Positions 1 to 5,825 are shown, counted from the first letter of the stretch. The stretch: 6,187 nt of DNA from an uncultured Candidatus Saccharibacteria bacterium (GCA_948614045.1 CAPFSK010000019.1:1-6187), one strand, 5' to 3'. Translations and numbers: made by a program. The notes: generated by a model not told the origin, from the letters alone.

Positions 1-1601
1 CCACCAGTCAAGACATTTTCAAATTTGACGAGGTCTTTTAGCTCGGTTTTACAGAGGTAGGAGACCTCTTTTTGTTCTCCAATTCGTAGGTTCAAGAGCC
101 ATATTCTGGCAATGGCGTCTTTTTCGGCAAAAGTGCCGTTTTTGAGTTTCTCAGCAGAGGTGGCAAGCAGGTTCAAGAAATCTTCCTTCGTCATCTTGAT
201 GGAGTTTTGGTCGTTCAGAGTCTTGTCGATTTCAGCAATGTCATCGGCAATGTCGTTCATAGCCGTCTCAGCAGCATCGATACGAGCACGGCAAGCCTCA
301 AGTGTAGCCTCTGGAGTTTTGAGTTTAGGGTCGGATAAGCGAGTGAAGTCGGCATTAGCAAGGTCTAAGTCTCGTTTATGCTGGTTTTTGAGACCGACAA
401 GCCTCCTTCGCTCCTCCCTCAGAGAATCTAGTTCGAGTTTGATATTTTCATTGAGTTCTTTTTCATAAGCAGTGTATGTAGCATCACCATCTATTTCCAT
501 TGTTTTTAGTGTTTTATAAAAATCATCAAAAACATCCTTCGCTCGTATGCCTTTTGGCTTGCGAGGACACTCCTTGTTCTGGCAGGTGTAATACACAAAC
601 TTCTTACCTGGCAGACGACCTTTGCTTGCTCCAGGGTACATTTTACTACCACAGACATCACAAAAGACCATCCCCTTAAGTGGCAACTCGACACTTGAGC
701 CATCCTTGTGTTTTATGTGGACTTGGTAGCGACCACTACGCATTTCTTGAACTTTCTCAAACTCTGCCTCAGTCACCATCGGCACGAAGTCTGGCTGAGC
801 CTCACAGAGGTTTACAGTTTCACCCCCTTGCTCTAGGATACCAGCGTAGATTTTATCATCAAAGATGCTATTAAGGATTTGCTTGGTCGGTTTGATGAGT
901 TTTCCAGATTTTGTTTGCCTGCGAATCTTATTTTTCACTAGCCACCGCAGAACATCGGCTTGAGACTTGCCGTCAAGCATCATCTTCCAACACTCCTTGA
1001 TGGCATCGAAAATAGGACTGGGAACATAATGTCCAGAGAACTCGTCACGAGTGTATCCCCACTTTGGTGTGCCTGAGGAGATGCCACGCTTGAGATTCTT
1101 TTGATGTCCTAGAGCGACACGCTCAGACAACTGCTCGGAGTATTGAGTGGCAAGGGAGAACATCACAGCGAGCGACAAGCGACCTCCAGGGTCGTTGCCG
1201 AAGGTTGCACTGGGAAAAACGAGGTCTTTCAGTAGAATCGAACCTCGCTCTTTGGTGGGAGTGAGCATATCAATGATTTCACCGGCCTCCAGCATATTGC
1301 GAGATAGACGGTCTGGAGCGTAGGCGATAATCGCATCAAATTTGCCGTTTTTAACGTCCTGAATCATTTGTGTAAACTTAGGACGATTATGAGAGTATTT
1401 GGCCGACTTACGTTCCTCTACAACATCGACAATGTTTATATCACCGGCAGCACTAGCGTATTCCTTACAAGCTGAAATCTGGTCGTCTGTAGAGTGGACC
1501 TGCTTTGTGTCTTCCTCAGTTGATTTGCGAGCATAGAGAACGAACTTCAAATCCTTCCTGGCAAAACTGCCAGGCTGCTCTTGTTGGGGGCGCTTTCTCA
1601 T
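1..1601 (-). CDS. Large serine recombinase (site-specific integrase), cut by the window edge
   Basis: This enzyme cuts and rejoins DNA through a serine-linked intermediate, typically to integrate or excise a mobile element. The catalytic domain (about residues 18-165) has YARKSTEED with nucleophile Ser27 and Arg25, and APDRLSRN with Arg98 and Arg101. A recombinase DNA-binding domain follows (about 175-290), with KWGY near 180-183 and DDKIYAGIL near 248-256. A zinc ribbon uses Cys314, Cys317, Cys340 and Cys345. A charged stretch from about 375 to 480 is probably coiled coil. The ATG is preceded by GAGGT (1608-1612) with a 6-base gap. It lies 17 bases after the stop of a small acidic ORF, so the two are probably one operon. 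The frame is open for 533 codons plus 2 bases to the edge. It continues in frame into 6187-6040 if the molecule is circular, giving 582 residues, a normal family length. The family call is very secure; the target site is unknown. Confidence 0.95.
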   Translation of the reverse strand, partial: MRKRPQQEQPGSFARKDLKFVLYARKSTEEDTKQVHSTDDQISACKEYASAAGDINIVDVVEERKSAKYSHNRPKFTQMIQDVKNGKFDAIIAYAPDRLSRNMLEAGEIIDMLTPTKERGSILLKDLVFPSATFGNDPGGRLSLAVMFSLATQYSEQLSERVALGHQKNLKRGISSGTPKWGYTRDEFSGHYVPSPIFDAIKECWKMMLDGKSQADVLRWLVKNKIRRQTKSGKLIKPTKQILNSIFDDKIYAGILEQGGETVNLCEAQPDFVPMVTEAEFEKVQEMRSGRYQVHIKHKDGSSVELPLKGMVFCDVCGSKMYPGASKGRLPGKKFVYYTCQNKECPRKPKGIRAKDVFDDFYKTLKTMEIDGDATYTAYEKELNENIKLELDSLREERRRLVGLKNQHKRDLDLANADFTRLSDPKLKTPEATLEACRARIDAAETAMNDIADDIAEIDKTLNDQNSIKMTKEDFLNLLATSAEKLKNGTFAEKDAIARIWLLNLRIGEQKEVSYLCKTELKDLVKFENVLTG

Positions 1602-1614
1602 AAGTTGACCTCGG
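1602..1614 (-). promoter_or_regulatory. Ribosome binding site of the recombinase
   Basis: The minus strand reads CCGAGGTCAACTT directly before the ATG at 1601. GAGGT (1608-1612) sits 6 bases from the start codon. This fixes the recombinase start and shows that it can be translated independently of the small ORF upstream. Confidence 0.7.
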
Positions 1615-1618
1615 TTTA

Positions 1619-1759
1619 CTATATATCATCGTTCTCTAAGATAATTTCCGTCCCATCGCTTGCAATTTCTCGGTCGCAAGGTTCGCCTCGGTCCGGAATA
1701 TCTCGAAGTGTTTTTGCGGCATCTGCCAATGGGCAGCCCATCTCGTCATAATCATCCAT
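1619..1759 (-). CDS. Small acidic protein, 46 residues, upstream of the recombinase
   Basis: I do not recognise this protein. It begins MDDYDEMGCPLADAAKTL and ends ILENDDI. It has 15 acidic against 4 basic residues and two cysteines (9 and 28), with no membrane segment. Support for it being real: GGGAG (1768-1772) lies 8 bases before the ATG, a near-consensus extended -10 promoter starts transcription about 20 bases upstream, and the ORF ends in tandem in-frame stops, TAG then TAA. The recombinase starts 17 bases later. Its position suggests a partner or modulator of the recombinase, for example a directionality factor or a DNA-mimic inhibitor, but no sequence motif proves this. It could instead be a leader ORF that tunes recombinase translation. 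Confidence 0.7.
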   Translation of the reverse strand: MDDYDEMGCPLADAAKTLRDIPDRGEPCDREIASDGTEIILENDDI

Positions 1760-1785
1760 TAAAACTTCTCCCTTAAATTGCTCTA

Positions 1786-1814
1786 ATTATAGCACAATTA
1801 CCTCTGTTATTCAA
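1786..1814 (-). promoter_or_regulatory. Extended -10 sigma70-type promoter for the small ORF and recombinase
   Basis: Read on the minus strand: TTGAAT (1814-1809), a 17-base spacer, then TATAAT (1791-1786), with TG one base ahead of the -10 (TGCTATAAT). The -10 is perfect and the -35 matches 4 of 6. The predicted start near 1779 leaves a leader of about 20 bases with the GGGAG ribosome site inside it. Confidence 0.78.
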
Positions 1815-1821
1815 GATGTCT

Positions 1822-1850
1822 TTGGCAGTTTAAGCTTACCGTGTTATAAT
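1822..1850 (+). promoter_or_regulatory. Strong extended -10 promoter for the structured RNA and downstream genes
   Basis: TTGGCA (1822-1827), a 17-base spacer and TATAAT (1845-1850), with TG one base ahead (TGTTATAAT). The -35 matches 5 of 6 and the -10 matches 6 of 6. The expected start, seven bases past the -10, is G1857. That is the first base of the long closing stem of the RNA described next. The promoter stands back to back with the recombinase promoter; their -35 boxes are 7 bases apart. Confidence 0.8.
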
Positions 1851-1856
1851 AAAAGT

Positions 1857-1997
1857 GTTCAGATTTTATCGTTATTGCAGCTTCGAATAGTCAGTGATAG
1901 TTGGCTTTTGAACCAAATATGCAGTCATGCACTAGTATTTTGGCTCAAAAAGTCGAAGTTGCGATAAGGTCTGAACAGCCGTGCATGGCTGCTTTTT
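1857..1997 (+). ncRNA. Structured RNA of about 140 bases: small RNA or attenuating leader, family not recognised
   Basis: The predicted transcript folds back almost end to end. Bases 1857-1871 pair with 1962-1976 over 15 continuous pairs, two of them G-U. After a 6-base bulge on the 5' side, 1878-1886 pair with 1953-1961 over 9 pairs with one G-U. An 18-base unpaired stretch (1887-1904) follows on the 5' side only. Then 1905-1917 pair with 1939-1952 with a mismatch and a bulge, and TGCA (1920-1923) pairs with TGCA (1928-1931) around the tetraloop GTCA. The RNA has its own promoter, starts at the first stem base, and ends in a hairpin plus T tract. No ORF with a plausible start and ribosome site lies in it. 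It does not show the two-sided central bubble of 6S RNA, nor motifs of tmRNA, RNase P RNA or SRP RNA. It may be free-standing, or a leader controlling the genes from 2041. Confidence 0.65.
1976..1997 (+). terminator. Intrinsic terminator closing the structured RNA
   Basis: CAGCC (1976-1980) pairs with GGCTG (1987-1991), with a possible G-T closing pair inside. This is followed by C and five T (1993-1997). The stem is short, so termination is probably partial. That would suit an attenuator ahead of the gene at 2041, which has no convincing promoter of its own. C1976 is shared with the last pair of the RNA's long closing stem, so the two helices abut or compete. Confidence 0.6.
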
Positions 1998-2040
1998 GTG
2001 GGTAGCGAAGTCACGGATTATATAAGTATAGGAGTAATCA

Positions 2041-3204
2041 ATGACAAAAGAAGCCAAGAAATCTAAAATAACAAAAAGCAAGAACTCACAACAATTAAAG
2101 CCTCAAAAAAGTTCACCTACTGATTGCAACAAAAAACAAGGGCGAGACAACGCTGTAAAGAAGTTGTTATTAACAATTGGTTTCCCTATTACAGGCATCA
2201 TTATTTTAATTATCGTCGCAGTGTATCTACTATTCACAAGAGAGTCGTCTCCTCTCATAAGTTTTGTGGATAGCATAGATGCCACATCAGAAAAAATCGG
2301 TGATGTATGGCATTACTCTGGTAGCGTGCGAGCAAGTTGTATATTTGATGAGGAATCTCTAGCACTCCATGAGATACAAACCCCCTCCGATAAAAACGAT
2401 GCACTTTATTGTAAAACTGAGACGATAACTGGTAGATATGATGCTGAGTTGGGGAGCTTGGAAATTGAATACCCAGACATTGATTCATATTCCGTGGAGC
2501 GAGCAAATTTAATGCTGGTCGGTAAAGGTCAGGTTATTACCGACAAGAGCGAAATAAAAGATTATACCTTAAATCTTGTTATGGCTGACGGAGTGGTTGC
2601 CTTTGCTCGTGATTTTGAAAACATTACCGAAAGCGGAGTTGTTCAGACGGCAAAGAAAAATCAGAATGGCAAATACACGGCAAGTCCCCAGCAAATTAAT
2701 GGAGACGCAGGAACTACGTATCTATATCGTTTCACCCTCAAGGATAAGGCTGGAAAAACTGTAGCGACTTATGATTTGAAACTAGTCATTGAACTAAATG
2801 GAAAGGACATCGAGGTGCTCAAGCAGTATCAAGCTGATGCTCAAAATAAGAGAGACAGTATTAGAGCTGAGTGGGATAATGCTCCAGCAGTTTCATTTGA
2901 CGAGTTAGCTAAAAACTTCGAACATTATAAAGGTAAACTTATAAAAATTCAGGGCACGATTTCTGATACTGGCAATACTGCATGCGCTCTCGATGTCCCA
3001 AAGACACCAGTCAAGCTTGGGCCTGTCGACATTGACGAGGGGATGGTCTATGGTCGTAACTGTATGGATAAGGGGCTAAATGGTATGTCTATTACAACAA
3101 AACAAGATGTTGTTCTGCTTGGTAAACCGTATCAAATTATTGAGGATGATAAAGTTTTTGGTCCTTTCATTTATATTGATGTGCTTGAAGTGTCTAGGAA
3201 GTAA
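2041..3204 (+). CDS. Membrane-anchored protein of unknown function with a possible OB-fold C-terminus
   Basis: 387 residues. AGGAG (2030-2034) lies 6 bases before the ATG. The first 41 residues are very rich in Lys, Ser and Gln. One membrane helix follows (about 42-65), then a hydrophilic domain expected outside the membrane with the positive-inside rule satisfied. Cys100/Cys124 and Cys315/Cys341 could form disulfides there. Residues about 70-255 are beta-rich with no motif I recognise. Residues about 285-387 run NFEHYKGKLIKIQGTISD, then a long variable loop, then DVVLLGKPY and YIDVLEV. This pattern recalls the small OB-fold modules of many exported lipoproteins and membrane proteins, but it is inferred from strand pattern only. 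It is first of three consecutive plus-strand membrane genes, and its leader contains the structured RNA and partial terminator. Gene certain, function unknown. Confidence 0.9.
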   Translation: MTKEAKKSKITKSKNSQQLKPQKSSPTDCNKKQGRDNAVKKLLLTIGFPITGIIILIIVAVYLLFTRESSPLISFVDSIDATSEKIGDVWHYSGSVRASCIFDEESLALHEIQTPSDKNDALYCKTETITGRYDAELGSLEIEYPDIDSYSVERANLMLVGKGQVITDKSEIKDYTLNLVMADGVVAFARDFENITESGVVQTAKKNQNGKYTASPQQINGDAGTTYLYRFTLKDKAGKTVATYDLKLVIELNGKDIEVLKQYQADAQNKRDSIRAEWDNAPAVSFDELAKNFEHYKGKLIKIQGTISDTGNTACALDVPKTPVKLGPVDIDEGMVYGRNCMDKGLNGMSITTKQDVVLLGKPYQIIEDDKVFGPFIYIDVLEVSRK

Positions 3205-3228
3205 TGAATAATTATTGGAGATATAAAG

Positions 3229-3858
3229 ATGGAAGACGTATCTACAGGAGCTATCTTGCGGTTTGGATTAGTGGCGATGATATGTGTGATTGCATGGGGC
3301 ATTATAAGTAACAATATCGAAAGCGGCAAGAAAAGAGAAGCCGAACAGTCCCAAAAGGCTATGGAGGAGCGACAAGAGCCAGAAGCAAAGACTTATATTG
3401 ATGGGGTAATTGAAGCCTTCAAGAGTGAGGGCCACACTATTGATAAGGAAACTATCATTGGGCGGTGTGCCTATGATAATGTAGTCAAAGAGTTAAAAAG
3501 CGTAGAGAAGTCGAGCTGGACTGAATCTGACACGAAAAGTAAGTTGTGGGCAGAATACGAGACTTGCAAGAAAGAAGAAGATGATAAAAATAAAAGTTCT
3601 AGGCAAGTAACAGCGCATCTTGCTTGCCGACACTATGCAGAAAATTACTTCTTCCCCTACAAGGTTAAGTTTCACAACATAGCTGGCGTTATTTATGATG
3701 CAGCACGTGGCGACGATGAATGGGTCTACACTTTAGACATTACGGTGCAGTCCATACAGGGCGGTGAAATTCGTTACAATATGGACTGCGTAACGAGTAA
3801 TTTTAGCTACGACAATAGTAGTGCGGAAGTAACAATGTTTGAGGCATTACCTTATTAG
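3229..3858 (+). CDS. Single-pass membrane protein with a secreted-side domain, unknown function
   Basis: 209 residues. GGAG (3217-3220) lies 8 bases before the ATG, and only 24 bases separate it from the previous gene, so the two are surely co-transcribed. An N-terminal helix (about 8-27, GLVAMICVIAWGII) serves as an uncleaved anchor or signal. A charged linker follows, probably helical (about 32-125, rich in Glu and Lys). A C-terminal domain (about 128-209) contains HLACRHYAENYFFPYKVKFH, then GDDEWVYTLDITVQ and YNMDCVTSNFSY. Its alternating strand pattern looks like a small alpha/beta fold, with Cys133 and Cys187 as a possible disulfide. This helix-then-antiparallel-strand layout occurs in small exported proteins of uncertain role. 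I recognise no enzyme motif. It probably acts with the product of the gene before it at the cell surface. Confidence 0.88.
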   Translation: MEDVSTGAILRFGLVAMICVIAWGIISNNIESGKKREAEQSQKAMEERQEPEAKTYIDGVIEAFKSEGHTIDKETIIGRCAYDNVVKELKSVEKSSWTESDTKSKLWAEYETCKKEEDDKNKSSRQVTAHLACRHYAENYFFPYKVKFHNIAGVIYDAARGDDEWVYTLDITVQSIQGGEIRYNMDCVTSNFSYDNSSAEVTMFEALPY

Positions 3859-3912
3859 TCATGAGTAGCCTAAGTGTAAAATAGTAAAAATGTAGAATGG
3901 GAATAGTATAGT

Positions 3913-4200
3913 ATGTCAAAAGATGATTCTTGGGACCCTCGCTGGTATTACGAGATGGGTAAAGATGCTGCCAAACGCCCCAATCAGAAAATCAGTAATG
4001 GGGCTTTTGCTATACTTGTGATTTGTTTGGTATTAGTGTTGCGGCTTGCGTTTGGTGTTTTACCACATAGCCTTAGCTCTCATTCGCTCCTGCCACTTCT
4101 CCACGCTACAACGATGGAAGACTGGCTTGCCATAGGTTTCTCGCTCTACCCACTCTACTTTGCTTGTCTCAGAGTTGTAGTATGGCTCACAGCACACTAG
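3913..4200 (+). CDS. Small membrane protein, possibly truncated or chimeric, third gene of the operon
   Basis: 95 residues. The first 50 look natural: MSKDDSWDPRWYYEMGKDAA, a short basic linker, then a clear membrane helix (about 30-48, GAFAILVICLVLVLRLAFGV). It follows the previous gene by 54 bases on the same strand. The ribosome site is weak (GGGA at 3899-3902, 10 bases before the ATG). From residue 50 to the end the frame is antisense to the last 46 codons of the helix-turn-helix gene on the other strand. Its second hydrophobic stretch (about 71-92) may therefore be only the complement of coding DNA. The original gene may have lost its 3' end when the minus-strand gene arrived, or the two genes may truly overlap. 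I trust the N-terminal half more than the tail. Confidence 0.5.
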   Translation: MSKDDSWDPRWYYEMGKDAAKRPNQKISNGAFAILVICLVLVLRLAFGVLPHSLSSHSLLPLLHATTMEDWLAIGFSLYPLYFACLRVVVWLTAH

Positions 4201-4623
4201 CTCACCAAAATCATTAGTCGGTGGGTTAGTTCTAGTTTCTAGTCTAACACCAAAGCCAGATGAAGCTAAGCTGCTACTACTAGAATAGCCCTGTGAGCCC
4301 TTTAGAGCCTGTTTTAGGGCACTTTCTGCACAGAGTTGAGTATCTGAGCCTTTTTGGCTTTCCGGTTGTGTCTGGTGGCGTTTTAGCCGTCTCTGATAGC
4401 GTCGGTATTCGCTGGTGCGTGCTAAACCAGCACTACTCCAGCGTTGAGCTTCAGTCGCTTCTTGCACTAGCTTGGCAAACTCAGGTTTCTCCCTTCGCCA
4501 ACGGCAAAACGTGTCTTCGCTAATTCCTGCACCATAACAAGCATCACGCACGGTTAGCCCATCGGAGATGTATTGTTTGATGCGTTTGGTGAGTTCGGGA
4601 GTGTATTTAGTAGGTCTAGCCAT
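4060..4623 (-). CDS. Helix-turn-helix DNA-binding protein, small-terminase-like N-terminus
   Basis: 187 residues, beginning MARPTKYTPELTKRIKQYIS. Residues about 8-60 form the compact helical DNA-binding domain typical of phage terminase small subunits and related transposase-type helix-turn-helix proteins. The recognition part is GLTVRDACYGAGISEDTFCR, followed by W-RREKPEF and a helix. The middle (about 75-125) is basic and then Ser- and Gln-rich (SSSSSLASSGFG) and looks disordered. The C-terminus (about 138-187) holds Cys144, Cys145 and Cys172 in a short fold ending EKWQERMRAKAMW. No large terminase or other packaging gene lies in the window, so a regulator or replication/partition role is as likely as packaging. 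There is no Shine-Dalgarno sequence; TGATAAGAT ends 9 bases before the ATG, which suggests a nearly leaderless transcript. Its last 141 bases overlap the convergent plus-strand gene. Confidence 0.82.
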   Translation of the reverse strand: MARPTKYTPELTKRIKQYISDGLTVRDACYGAGISEDTFCRWRREKPEFAKLVQEATEAQRWSSAGLARTSEYRRYQRRLKRHQTQPESQKGSDTQLCAESALKQALKGSQGYSSSSSLASSGFGVRLETRTNPPTNDFGELVCCEPYYNSETSKVEWVERETYGKPVFHRCSVEKWQERMRAKAMW

Positions 4624-4632
4624 AATAGCTTA

Positions 4633-4640
4633 ATCTTATC
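4633..4640 (-). promoter_or_regulatory. Extended -10 element of the helix-turn-helix gene
   Basis: The minus strand reads TGATAAGAT, with TAAGAT at 4638-4633 as -10 and TG one base ahead. No matching -35 lies at 16-18 bases. The expected start near 4626 leaves only about 3 bases before the ATG at 4623, so the message would be almost leaderless. The same layout precedes the divergent gene at 4932. Confidence 0.4.
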
Positions 4641-4670
4641 ACCAAAAGGCAAAAGCGTTTTTGGCAAAGC

Positions 4671-4701
4671 CCAAACTCACCAAACGTTCACCCAGCCAAA
4701 C
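4671..4701 (-). repeat. Three short direct repeats (GTTTGG), candidate operator
   Basis: CCAAAC occurs at 4671-4676, 4680-4685 and 4696-4701 (GTTTGG on the minus strand), with steps of 9 and 16 bases. They lie 48-78 bases upstream of the helix-turn-helix start, a usual place for an autoregulator's binding sites. Copies this short can arise by chance in a CA-rich stretch. Confidence 0.3.
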
Positions 4702-4804
4702 CTTACTCAACCCCAGTATTTCCTATGCTTATGCTGCAAAACAGCAAAGAGAGTTTTCCTAGACAGAAACCCTGAATGTTTAAGAAAACACAGGAAAATG
4801 GTCT

Positions 4805-4846
4805 TCACATAATCGTCCCACCTCACATACTTCATGTGACTCACAT
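4805..4846 (+). repeat. TCACAT direct repeats at an 18-base step plus one inverted copy
   Basis: TCACAT lies at 4805-4810, 4823-4828 and 4841-4846, each 18 bases from the next. The inverted copy ATGTGA (4834-4839) forms a 6-base inverted repeat with the second copy around ACTTC. Bases between copies are not conserved. Even spacing resembles operator or iteron arrays, which put binding sites on a regular helical phase. The half-site resembles CRP half-sites (TGTGA/TCACA), but the spacing is wrong for CRP. Confidence 0.4.
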
Positions 4847-4916
4847 CGCCTAAACAGAAAATGCGGGAAAACAAACAGCCACATAGTGCTTTTGTTAAAC
4901 AATTAAACTCCAAAAG

Positions 4917-4925
4917 TGATAAAAT
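4917..4925 (+). promoter_or_regulatory. Extended -10 promoter giving a leaderless mRNA for the 297-residue gene
   Basis: TGATAAAAT (4917-4925) is an extended -10 with a 5-of-6 hexamer (TAAAAT, 4920-4925). No -35 of quality sits at 16-18 bases. The expected start is A4932, the A of the start codon, and no Shine-Dalgarno sequence is present. Together these point to a leaderless transcript. Confidence 0.5.
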
Positions 4926-4931
4926 GATGGT

Positions 4932-5825
4932 ATGGACAATCAAAACAAACATAGCTTTAATATTAAATTCGAGAAAAAGTCCCATTCGTTAGATGTTGAG
5001 ACTTATGTAAAGTCGTTGACTGCTCTTAATACGATGGTCAAAGAAGTCAATTATCAAACAAACTCCACCAGTGGAGAAGTCGAAATTCGTGTTATAGCAG
5101 AAAAGCCTGGGAGCTTTGATGTTCTATTAGAGATTGCCAATATCGTAAAAGATAATGGAGATTTGTTCTTCGCTGGAGTGTCAGCCTTAGCCGCAGTTGT
5201 AAGCACCGTGGTGGCAGTTATTGAACTCAAGATGCATTTGGGGGACAAAACTGGGGAAGAAAATAGCGGCATAGACATACGAGGTGATACGGTTAATATC
5301 AAAGACTCTAACGGCAATATCGTATTCCAGACGAACAAAAAGACATATAACATATATCTTAACAATCAGACCATCAATGATGCCGTCTCTGCACAATTCC
5401 AGGCCGTGAAGGATGACGAAGAAATTGAAGCGGTCACCTATCATAACGGCAATAATGTTGTCACCATCAAAAAAGAAGCCTTCGATACTTTAGCAAAGAG
5501 ACGCACCGTCCTGGTTGAAGATTCAAAAACCTCAACTGTTCCCGCAACACTCGTCATCAGTAAACTCGTGCTCGACAATCGTAATCGTAAATGGCAGTTC
5601 GTCTATCAGGGGAATAAGATAAATGCAACTATTGCAGATGACGCTTTTTGGGACCGTGTCTTAAGTGGTGAAGAAGCATTTGCTAATGGCGACAGACTAG
5701 TTTGCGACTTAGAAATTATTAGAGACTATGACGATAGCTTAGGGGTATATATGGACAGAGATTATATCGTTAGAAACATTCGTGACCATCAAAAACGGGT
5801 TGCATATGAACAACTCGAACTTTAG
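4932..5825 (+). CDS. Conserved-looking hypothetical protein with a central hydrophobic helix
   Basis: 297 residues. The N-terminal part (about 8-75) has LDVETYVKSLTALNTMVKEV, then EVEIRVIAEKPGSFDVLLEI. I know this pattern (helix, strand, 'KPGSF' turn, strand) from a widespread uncharacterised family of similar length, but cannot give it a tested function. A hydrophobic segment follows (about 78-98, LFFAGVSALAAVVSTVVAVI), either a membrane helix or a buried one. A polar region with Asn-rich strands comes next (about 112-150). The C-terminal domain (about 205-285) has strands around LVISKLVLDNRNRKWQFVY and DDAFWDRVLSGEEAFANGD, typical of the same family. The ATG at 4932 is the only start that keeps the full N-terminal domain, and it fits a leaderless message. 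The gene stands alone between a control region and a structured 3' region. Confidence 0.9.
   Translation: MDNQNKHSFNIKFEKKSHSLDVETYVKSLTALNTMVKEVNYQTNSTSGEVEIRVIAEKPGSFDVLLEIANIVKDNGDLFFAGVSALAAVVSTVVAVIELKMHLGDKTGEENSGIDIRGDTVNIKDSNGNIVFQTNKKTYNIYLNNQTINDAVSAQFQAVKDDEEIEAVTYHNGNNVVTIKKEAFDTLAKRRTVLVEDSKTSTVPATLVISKLVLDNRNRKWQFVYQGNKINATIADDAFWDRVLSGEEAFANGDRLVCDLEIIRDYDDSLGVYMDRDYIVRNIRDHQKRVAYEQLEL

Larger units (their letters stand above)
4624..4931. other. Divergent intergenic control region without a gene
   Basis: This stretch separates the helix-turn-helix gene (minus) from the 297-residue gene (plus). I see no ORF with a credible start. It holds three CCAAAC copies close to the helix-turn-helix gene, three TCACAT copies at an exact 18-base step in the middle, and a 7-base inverted repeat (TTTTCCT near 4755-4761 with AGGAAAA near 4792-4798). 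An extended -10 sequence lies directly before each gene. The content fits an operator or origin region rather than coding DNA. Confidence 0.55.

Noticed and set aside
112..468. Plus-strand 118-codon open frame
   Set aside because: It is antisense to the coiled-coil part of the recombinase, is full of Ser, Ala and Phe as expected of a complement, and has no ribosome site.
506..874. Two short open frames (506-703 minus, 680-874 plus) over the zinc ribbon region
   Set aside because: Both lie in other frames of the recombinase, whose Cys motifs are read in the frame assigned.
1857..1997. Assignment of the structured RNA to 6S RNA
   Set aside because: The 6S fold needs a two-sided central bubble; here the 3' strand is paired continuously and only the 5' strand is open.
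2103..2506. Minus-strand open frames antisense to the first membrane gene
   Set aside because: The plus-strand gene has a ribosome site, a membrane helix and conserved-looking composition; the antisense frames have none.
4293..4812. Plus-strand frames at 4293-4523 and 4573-4812
   Set aside because: The first is antisense to the helix-turn-helix gene. The second begins antisense to that gene's N-terminus and crosses the control region without a ribosome site.
4823..4846. CRP-type binding site from TGTGA and TCACA half-sites
   Set aside because: The half-sites are separated by 1 base, or point the wrong way at 5 bases, instead of TGTGA, 6 bases, TCACA.
4707..4985. Minus-strand 92-codon frame
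   Set aside because: Its start lies inside the N-terminus of the 297-residue gene, it has no ribosome site, and its low-complexity hydrophobic composition looks like a chance product of AT-rich DNA.
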